Source: Dehalococcoidia bacterium UBA1151
GTDB lineage: Bacteria > Chloroflexota > Dehalococcoidia > Lucifugimonadales > Lucifugimonadaceae
Length of the DNA stretch: 22,527 bases
Reading direction: 5' to 3'
Assembly (NCBI GenBank): GCA_002311865.1
Contig: DBZV01000222.1
Location: 1-22,527, forward strand
Position numbers and translations under genes: made by a program. Positions 22,330 to 22,527 of this stretch are shown here, piece after piece (position 1 is the first letter of the stretch; each line of letters starts with the position of its first letter). Under the pieces are notes generated by a model. It saw only the letters and a list, made by a program, of their open reading frames with translations, was not told where the DNA came from and ran no database searches.

Positions 22330-22527
22330 TCATCTGAGTTCGTCTGAGGGAAGGTCCTGTATGGGTTGAGCGGAATCGGTGGCAAAATTGCCCCGCCACA
22401 GCCAAATCGCCTTCATGGTCGTACGAGGGCTCTCGTCTGCCAAATCAGACGCTAACACCTTGTTTTTCTCCAAGTTGCCGAGTTTGTGTGGCTCGTAAAC
22501 GACCCAATGCCTGCCATCCGTGACTGC
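22330..22527 (-). CDS. Partial hypothetical protein running off the window edge
   Basis: The minus strand is open from the right edge to TGA at 22330 (65 codons; the true start is outside). The visible C-terminal part includes DGRHWVVYEPHKLGNLEKNK and TTMKAIWLWRGNFATDSAQP, a protein-like composition with several Trp and His. I do not recognise the family. No other frame over this stretch is as plausible, but absence of a visible start limits confidence. Confidence 0.4.
   Translation of the reverse strand, partial: AVTDGRHWVVYEPHKLGNLEKNKVLASDLADESPRTTMKAIWLWRGNFATDSAQPIQDLPSDELR

Overview
The window looks like a chromosomal segment of a Chloroflexota bacterium, possibly from the SAR202/Dehalococcoidia side of the phylum. 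This is an inference from four things: acetyl-CoA carboxylase beta and alpha carboxyltransferases fused in one polypeptide; a lipoprotein binding protein with a long Ala/Pro/Thr linker right after its lipobox; a peptide-type ABC transporter; and a compact housekeeping block (L32, FabD, NusB, ACP, family 4 UDG, RNase J, FtsK). No 16S or other marker is present, so the placement is tentative. Nothing indicates a phage, plasmid, insertion sequence or CRISPR array.

Left region (1-9697, all + strand): a housekeeping run of yceD (DUF177), rpmF, fabD, nusB, acpP, a [4Fe-4S] family 4 uracil-DNA glycosylase, RNase J, an FtsK/SpoIIIE translocase and a fused accD-accA. It joins ribosome and RNA metabolism, fatty-acid initiation, base-excision repair and chromosome segregation. 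The cluster resembles the classic yceD-rpmF-plsX-fabHDG-acpP operon but lacks plsX, fabH, fabG and fabF and carries nusB instead.

Middle region (9707-13573): a D-2-hydroxyacid dehydrogenase on the minus strand converges on accDA. Divergent from it is a thiamine unit: promoter, TPP riboswitch, thiG, thiE, thiS (thiE and thiS overlap by 4 nt). This unit makes the thiazole phosphate and couples it to the pyrimidine; thiC, thiD, thiF and thiO/thiH are not in the window. It is followed by a separately transcribed lipoprotein with a cupredoxin-like domain that has lost visible copper ligands, closed by a textbook terminator.

ABC region (13574-18472): on the minus strand, a near-consensus promoter and a leader of about 200 nt precede a family 5 solute-binding lipoprotein, then a perfect 15-16 bp stem-loop, then DppB- and DppC-type permeases and a terminator. 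No ATPase genes are present, so the transporter must borrow ATPases or have them elsewhere.

Right region (18494-22527): a small Cys-containing hypothetical ORF, a PAP2 phosphatase gene split by one in-frame TGA, then a KDPG-aldolase-like gene and a PfkB (KDG-kinase-like) gene that together suggest an Entner-Doudoroff-type sugar-acid route. The end is decayed or small-gene territory: a 34-codon fragment resembling an amidohydrolase N-terminus, a 59-codon ORF and a partial ORF running off the edge. An imperfect GTGACC-GTTT-GGTCAC dyad occurs twice in this region.

I see no clearly new multi-gene system. The most interesting items are the fused carboxyltransferase with substituted active-site glycines, the copper-less cupredoxin lipoprotein, the stop-interrupted PAP2 gene, the TPP riboswitch with a possible Shine-Dalgarno-masking helix, and the stem-loop between binding protein and permeases.
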